Made by a program: the position numbers and the translations under genes
Part shown: positions 5,614 to 9,311 of the stretch, in pieces
How positions within the stretch are numbered: the first letter of the stretch is position 1
Layout: each line of letters starts with the position of its first letter
Assembly: GCA_017628435.1 (NCBI GenBank)
Contig: JAGBZE010000094.1
Span: 1-9,311 of the forward strand
Source of the DNA: Akkermansia sp.
GTDB taxonomy: Bacteria > Verrucomicrobiota > Verrucomicrobiia > Verrucomicrobiales > Akkermansiaceae
Direction of reading: 5' to 3'
DNA: 9,311 bases
Notes under the pieces: model-generated
What the model saw: only the letters and a program-made list of their open reading frames with translations
What the model was told of the DNA's origin: nothing
Database searches by the model: none

Positions 5614-5715
5614 CCCGCCTTCCGGCGGGAGAGAATTTCTGCTTCGCAGAGAGAATTTCGCCTGACGGCGAGAGAATTTCCGCTGGCGCGGAGAGAATTT
5701 CCCGGCTTTGCCGGG
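5614..5715. repeat. Right hairpin array of the four-helix-bundle cassette (AGAGAATTT linker)
   Basis: Five hairpins are joined by four identical linkers AGAGAATTT, the reverse complement of the left-hand linker: CCCGCC-TTCC-GGCGGG (5614-5629), CTGC-TTC-GCAG (5639-5649), CGCC-TGAC-GGCG (5659-5670), CCGC-TGGC-GCGG (5680-5691), CCCGGC-TTT-GCCGGG (5701-5715). Complemented, the loops are GGAA, GAA, GTCA, GCCA and AAA. The array starts 8 bp after the stop of the four-helix-bundle gene and ends directly before the terminator. Confidence 0.93.
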
Positions 5716-5719
5716 AGAT

Positions 5720-5761
5720 AAAAAAAGCCCTCCGCAGCCGGAGCTGCAGAGGGCTTTTTTT
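5720..5761. terminator. Bidirectional terminator between convergent genes
   Basis: Stem GCCCTC/GAGGGC with one C-A mismatch and an inner GCAGC/GCTGC closed by CGGA (5727-5754) has seven A on the left and seven T on the right. It can end both the plus-strand four-helix-bundle transcript and the minus-strand acyl-AMP ligase transcript, whose stop is at 5770-5772. Confidence 0.93.
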
Positions 5762-5769
5762 CTGACAAA

Positions 5770-7971
5770 TCAGAGGATGGAAGCCAGAGCTTCCTCGGCC
5801 AGCAACTTGCAGTTGCGCAGGTCGAGCTTGCCGGTAGGCAGAATCGGAATTGCTTCCACAGGCACAATGTACTTCGGAGCCCAGAGGGTGGGCATCTGGC
5901 GCTCGGCCAGGCCGGTGCGGATATGCTGCAGAATCTCCTTTTCCTCAGAACTGCGCTGGTGTTCATCCAGAGCAGAGAGAAGCACAATAGCTTCGCCCTT
6001 CTGCGGATCGGTCACGCCGGTGATGGCAATCTGCACGCCACCCTCTGCTGCCGGGTCAATCTGGAAGATATCCGTAAGCGCCTGCTCCACTGCCTCGTGC
6101 GGCACCATTTCACCACCAATCTTGGAGAAACGGGAAAGGCGACCACCCAGGGTAATGAAACCGTTGAGGTCCATCTTGCCGATATCGCCCGTTTTGAACC
6201 AGCCATCCTTAAAGAGGGTGGGATTCAGCTCAGACTTGCCCACATAACCAGTGAACACGTTGGCACCCTTGAACCAGATCATACCCTGCTCGGTGAGCGG
6301 CAGTTCCTTGGAATCATCATCCACATCGGTAATACGCACGGCAATGCCGGGCAGAGGAATACCAATCGTGCGCGGCAGGTGCCCCGGCACATAGAAGGCA
6401 GACTCGGGAATCATGGGGGCATTCGGCATGTTCACAGCACACACCGGGGAGGCCTCGGTCAGGCCGTAGCCTTCCAGCAGGGTCACACCGCAGCGTTCCT
6501 TGAACTCGCGCTCCAAATCAGGCTGCAGCTTCTCTGCACCCACAATGAAGTAATGCACGGCAGCGAAGGTATCCTTATCGGCGCGGCGCAGCATGGCGCG
6601 GGCAAAGGTGGGCGTGGCGCATACCACGGTGAGACCATAGCGCTTGCACAGGTCGCACAGGTTGCGGGCATCCGTCGGGTTCGGGTAGGCGCAGAAACTG
6701 TAGCCGGTAAGCAGCGGCAGCATCATGGTCACCGTAAGCCCGAAGCTGTGGAAAATCGGCAGACTGGCCAGGAACTTCTCCTCACCCAGCGGAATACGGT
6801 TGGCGCACTGGGCCACATTGGCCAGCAGCATGCGGTGGCTGAGCACCACTCCCTTGGGCTCACCACTGGAACCGGAGGTGAAGAGCATCACTGCCTCATC
6901 GTTGTTGCGGCGGGCATCTGTATCGAACATCTTGCAGATGACGCTGGCCGGCGCAGCCTTGGCCATGAGCACATTGGTAATGAGCGTTTTCTTGTTCAGG
7001 TTCTTCAGCAGGTCCTCCACAATGATGAGCTGCTCCTCCGGCGGCCAGGGGAAGGAATCCAGCTTCTGCATGAACTTGCGGGCGGTGATGAAGGTCTTCA
7101 GCCCGGCCTGGCGCACTGTGCTCTCAAAGGCAGCCTTGGAGGATGCGTAGTTGATGAGCACCGGGGTAATACCGGCCAGCAGGCAGCTCAGCGTGGCAAT
7201 GGTGCCGCCGGGGCCCGGGGGCAGAATCACACCCATACGCTTATCGCCGCGCTCTTTCAGAGTCTTGGCCACAGTCATGGAAACACCCAGCACCTTGAAG
7301 AAGGGCAGTGTGCTGTGGGTCATACCGTCAATAATCTCTGCCTTGGGGCTGGCCTTCATGGCCTTCACCAGCGCGGTGGTCAGGGAACCACGCAGCAGCG
7401 GCTGGGCAGAGTAAAGCTCAGAGCTGCGCTGCAGCCAGGCTGCCATCAGGCGCTCGCCGGTCTTCGGGCCGGGATGCAGCTGCGGCAGAATGCTCAGCTC
7501 CTCGCTGTAGCCGGCCTTCGGCTCGCTCCGGAACAGATCCTTCACGGTATCTGTGTAGTAACCCACAAATACCGGCACAGGGGAAATATGCAGACTTCCC
7601 ACCGTGGAAAGGAAGGGAGAGGGTACGTCTGCATGGCAACCGCGAGTCTTGCTCACCACGCCAGGCAGGAATACCACGCTGTTGCCCTGGTGCAGCTGCT
7701 CCATAATCTGTTCACGCACAGCACGGGATGTCGTCTTGCGGAAATCAAAGTACTCGATATGCACCTTCTTCTTCGTCAGGTACTCCATCACCTCCGGGTG
7801 CGGCGGGAAGGTCGGGTCCACCAGGTAGCACACCTTGCCGTCCAGCAGCTTGTGCAGAGCCTTGCCCACTGCCACACTCAGACGGTTCGGCATGTAGAAG
7901 CCGGGGCTCACGATATTTTCCTCACCGGTCACATTCACCGGATTTCCTTTCAGACTAAGCAGACTTACCAT
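5770..7971 (-). CDS. Aas-like acyl-AMP ligase with degenerate PlsC domain
   Basis: A 733-residue protein with the same two-part layout as E. coli Aas (719 residues), which activates a fatty acid with ATP, loads it on ACP and transfers it to lysophosphatidylethanolamine. Residues about 240-733 form an intact ANL adenylating domain: P-loop FTSGSSGEPKG at 364-374, EGYGLTE at 500-506, FKTGD at 592-596, hinge GRLSRFSKIGGE at 610-621, and the catalytic lysine in PTGKLD (K715). Residues about 10-150 align with the PlsC acyltransferase domain (VNVTGEEN, then MPNRLSVAVG) but have lost its key residues: the NHxxxxD box is NRLSVAV (H to R30, D to V35) and the FPEG box is FLPGVV. Fatty-acid activation is therefore likely, acyl transfer unlikely. 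The ATG at 7971 keeps the full alignment; its leader is A/C-rich with no Shine-Dalgarno. Confidence 0.88.
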   Translation of the reverse strand: MVSLLSLKGNPVNVTGEENIVSPGFYMPNRLSVAVGKALHKLLDGKVCYLVDPTFPPHPEVMEYLTKKKVHIEYFDFRKTTSRAVREQIMEQLHQGNSVVFLPGVVSKTRGCHADVPSPFLSTVGSLHISPVPVFVGYYTDTVKDLFRSEPKAGYSEELSILPQLHPGPKTGERLMAAWLQRSSELYSAQPLLRGSLTTALVKAMKASPKAEIIDGMTHSTLPFFKVLGVSMTVAKTLKERGDKRMGVILPPGPGGTIATLSCLLAGITPVLINYASSKAAFESTVRQAGLKTFITARKFMQKLDSFPWPPEEQLIIVEDLLKNLNKKTLITNVLMAKAAPASVICKMFDTDARRNNDEAVMLFTSGSSGEPKGVVLSHRMLLANVAQCANRIPLGEEKFLASLPIFHSFGLTVTMMLPLLTGYSFCAYPNPTDARNLCDLCKRYGLTVVCATPTFARAMLRRADKDTFAAVHYFIVGAEKLQPDLEREFKERCGVTLLEGYGLTEASPVCAVNMPNAPMIPESAFYVPGHLPRTIGIPLPGIAVRITDVDDDSKELPLTEQGMIWFKGANVFTGYVGKSELNPTLFKDGWFKTGDIGKMDLNGFITLGGRLSRFSKIGGEMVPHEAVEQALTDIFQIDPAAEGGVQIAITGVTDPQKGEAIVLLSALDEHQRSSEEKEILQHIRTGLAERQMPTLWAPKYIVPVEAIPILPTGKLDLRNCKLLAEEALASIL

Positions 7972-8023
7972 ATGTAGTGTTGTTGTAAATGTTTCCAGAT
8001 ACAGGCTTCGCTGGTCTTAAAAA

Positions 8024-8053
8024 GCCGCCCGACTGTATCCTTCAGCGGGCGGC
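8024..8053 (-). terminator. Rho-independent terminator of the outer-membrane protein gene
   Basis: Stem GCCGCCCG/CGGGCGGC (8024-8031/8046-8053) continues past one bulged base into CTG/CAG around TATCCTT. On the minus strand it is followed by TTTTT (8019-8023). It lies about 70 nt past the stop of the gene at 8121-9149 and separates it from the acyl-AMP ligase gene. Confidence 0.88.
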
Positions 8054-8063
8054 TCTTTGCCCA

Positions 8064-8089
8064 CAGACTCTATGCTAGCATATTGTCTG
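8064..8089. repeat. 26-bp dyad in the 3' flank of the outer-membrane protein gene
   Basis: A perfect 12-bp palindrome TATGCTAGCATA (8071-8082) is extended by CAGAC on the left and GTCTG on the right, giving 11 of 13 matching positions per arm. With no loop it suits a protein-bound operator or cruciform, or an RNA hairpin at the 3' end of the mRNA. No T-run follows on either strand. Confidence 0.6.
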
Positions 8090-8120
8090 CGCGATTTCCA
8101 GCGTAAAACGCTGTATTTGA

Positions 8121-9149
8121 TTAGAATTTATAGGTTGCAGTCAGATCACCCACCACGGCGTAATCGCGGAAGGGCACATAATGCTCACCATATGCCTTGG
8201 CGTGGGACTGCTTGTTAGCCTGGCGACCACCGTTAGCAAGCCAATTGAAGCTCACGGAGGGAGTCAGAATGAAGCTCTTGGCCTCGTTCACGAACCAGGG
8301 GGTGGAAAGCTTCACCCAGTATGCCTGCAGACCGTTGTCGCAAGCGTTGTGGCTGGGGGAGTAGAACTGGGAAGTGGCGCTCAGACCGAACTCCAGGATA
8401 CCGGCCACCTTGATGTTCTCGGGGGAGCCTACGATGGGAGCCTTGAAGCGGGCATGCCATTCGAACCACCAGCCGTCAATGGTGTCGAAGGTACGGGCAA
8501 CGTTCATGTCAGCGGAGAACCAGGCCACGGGGGTAATCTCACCGTTCACCCAGAACTGCTGCATGCGGGACTGGCGCTCGCCGTCGAAGTGCTTGGCCAC
8601 CACACCGGCGATACCACCGTGGATGAAGTCGTGACCGAAGGACACATTCCACAGGTTCTGGGTGTACTTCAGACCATTGCGCAGGATGAACTCATTCTCG
8701 ATGTTCTTGGCACCCATCTCATGATACTTACCGCCGGCATTGTAGTACTGCTCGGGGGTAGCACCATCAAGGGCGGGAAGCGGAGTCTGCCACATCTCGG
8801 CAGGAATACCAGCAGCAGACATGAAACCACCGGGGGTCAGCACATTCGGGTTGCCATACAGGGTGTGACCAGACATCGGAGCCTTGTAAGAGATTGCACC
8901 AGTGTAGCTCCAAGCGCCTTCCTTACCAAAATCATAGCCCAGCTGAATAGCACCCATGCCTACACCTTCACCCTGCACTGCGGTGCGGGTGGGTACATAT
9001 CCGTGGCAGGTGTAAGCCGTGCCAACACCTACGTGCACTGCGCCACCAAGGCGCTTGAAATCCTGAGGAGCAGTAACCTCTACAGTTGTCTCACCAGCGT
9101 ATGCCACTCCCATCAGGGCGGCCATCATAGTAATAAGGCTCTTTTTCAT
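8121..9149 (-). CDS. Outer-membrane beta-barrel protein of unknown family
   Basis: A 342-residue protein with a signal peptide (MKKSLITMMAALMGVAYA, cleavage after A18) and a mature part rich in alternating aromatic and polar stretches (GAVHVGVGTAYTCHGYVP, WSYTGAISYKA, WNVSFGHDF, LTPSVSFNWLA), ending DLTATYKF. The terminal Phe in a final strand is the usual signal for BAM-dependent insertion, so it is most likely an outer-membrane barrel. Two cysteines (C48 and C270) could form a disulfide. I do not recognise a named porin family and cannot give a substrate. Residues 100-150 hold a Pro/Gly-rich, likely extracellular loop. The gene has its own promoter (9246-9274), a leader of roughly 90 nt and its own terminator. 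Confidence 0.78.
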   Translation of the reverse strand: MKKSLITMMAALMGVAYAGETTVEVTAPQDFKRLGGAVHVGVGTAYTCHGYVPTRTAVQGEGVGMGAIQLGYDFGKEGAWSYTGAISYKAPMSGHTLYGNPNVLTPGGFMSAAGIPAEMWQTPLPALDGATPEQYYNAGGKYHEMGAKNIENEFILRNGLKYTQNLWNVSFGHDFIHGGIAGVVAKHFDGERQSRMQQFWVNGEITPVAWFSADMNVARTFDTIDGWWFEWHARFKAPIVGSPENIKVAGILEFGLSATSQFYSPSHNACDNGLQAYWVKLSTPWFVNEAKSFILTPSVSFNWLANGGRQANKQSHAKAYGEHYVPFRDYAVVGDLTATYKF

Positions 9150-9239
9150 AGTTTGTATTGTGTGTTGTTTCGTGTTTTGAGAAAGGGAACCAGCCTGCTC
9201 TTGCTGCCTCAGTCTCCTGCGACCTCAAGGCCCGGCTCC
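9150..9239 (-). promoter_or_regulatory. 5' leader of the outer-membrane protein mRNA
   Basis: The predicted leader of about 90 nt ends in an A/C-rich, probably unstructured stretch (CAACACACAATACAAACT directly before ATG) and contains no Shine-Dalgarno at usual spacing. The acyl-AMP ligase start has a similar leader (ACAACAACACTACAT). Such leaders suggest initiation through an open, A-rich ribosome landing site. Confidence 0.5.
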
Positions 9240-9245
9240 GCACCC

Positions 9246-9274
9246 ATGTTAACTAAAAACTAGAGTGCGGTCAA
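9246..9274 (-). promoter_or_regulatory. Promoter of the outer-membrane protein gene
   Basis: Minus strand TTGACC (9269-9274; 5 of 6) and TAACAT (9246-9251; 4 of 6) are 17 nt apart. An inverted repeat CTAGAGT/ACTCTAG (9260-9266 and 9293-9299) has one arm inside the spacer and one upstream of the -35, a position suited to an operator. The remaining bases to the right edge show no gene. Confidence 0.6.
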
Positions 9275-9311
9275 GATTAAAATGTAGACTATACTCTAGC
9301 TTTTTCGCAAA

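Larger units (their letters stand above)
5064..5715 (+). mobile_element. Putative cassette: four-helix-bundle gene between mirror-image hairpin arrays
   Basis: The gene at 5246-5605 is flanked at both ends by arrays that are reverse complements of one another in unit order: read in the same orientation the stems are CCCGCC, CCGC, CGCC, CTGC, CCCGCC on the left and CCCGGC, CCGC, CGCC, CTGC, CCCGCC on the right, all joined by AAATTCTCT. Loops differ between partners. The gene is also the only plus-strand coding region in the window. This gives about 650 bp of self-contained structure with inverted ends. No transposase or target-site duplication was found, so mobility is inference only. Confidence 0.42.

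Noticed and set aside
5923..7977. Long plus-strand open frame opposite the acyl-AMP ligase (similar frames at 912-2159, 2466-3221, 3452-5059 and 8181-9263)
   Set aside because: These are antisense shadows of genes with clear conserved domains; their products are His/Gly/Leu-rich without recognisable motifs and have no promoter or start context.

Overview
The window reads as chromosome of a gut-type Gram-negative bacterium with moderately high GC. A signal-peptide beta-barrel protein ending in Phe implies an outer membrane. Start sites mostly lack Shine-Dalgarno sequences and several -10 boxes sit directly on the start codon. My best guess is Verrucomicrobiota, possibly Akkermansia-like; this is inference from general style, not a marker gene. 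All recognisable genes but one lie on the minus strand.

Layout, left to right: the 5' end of alaS (1-212, minus); a small hairpin array (307-442); a secreted single-EF-hand protein (466-720, minus); a hairpin-rich, tRNA-like stretch (about 785-857) and a strong terminator (877-913); an SPFH/band-7 membrane protein (936-2018, minus); a 447-bp gene-free array of about 14 hairpins whose halves mirror each other (2057-2503); an apparent operon lpd - GYF_2 membrane protein - TRIC/UPF0126 channel (4996 down to 2511, minus); a four-helix-bundle (S23/23S-rRNA-intervening-sequence protein family) gene on the plus strand (5246-5605) bracketed by two mirror-image hairpin arrays (5064-5198 and 5614-5715); a bidirectional terminator (5720-5761); a 733-residue Aas-like acyl-AMP ligase with a degenerate PlsC domain (5770-7971, minus); and an unassigned outer-membrane beta-barrel protein (8121-9149, minus) with its own terminator and promoter.

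The most unusual content is the hairpin arrays. Each unit is a short perfect or near-perfect palindrome of varying sequence followed by an almost constant linker: AAATTCTCT around the four-helix-bundle gene, and a TTTCAT-type linker in the 2057-2503 array. In these two loci nearly every stem closes with C-G over a GNA or GNNA loop (21 of 25, read in the linker orientation), the loop class known for exceptionally stable single-stranded DNA mini-hairpins. The two arrays around the four-helix-bundle gene carry the same order of stems in mirror image while the loops differ. The arrangement resembles REP/RAYT units or rRNA intervening sequences, but the gene is not a transposase and no rRNA is present. 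I propose it as a candidate mobile or domesticated cassette.

The remaining genes are mostly housekeeping: tRNA charging, E3 of 2-oxo-acid dehydrogenase complexes, an acyl-activating enzyme, membrane-organising SPFH and TRIC proteins, and an outer-membrane protein.
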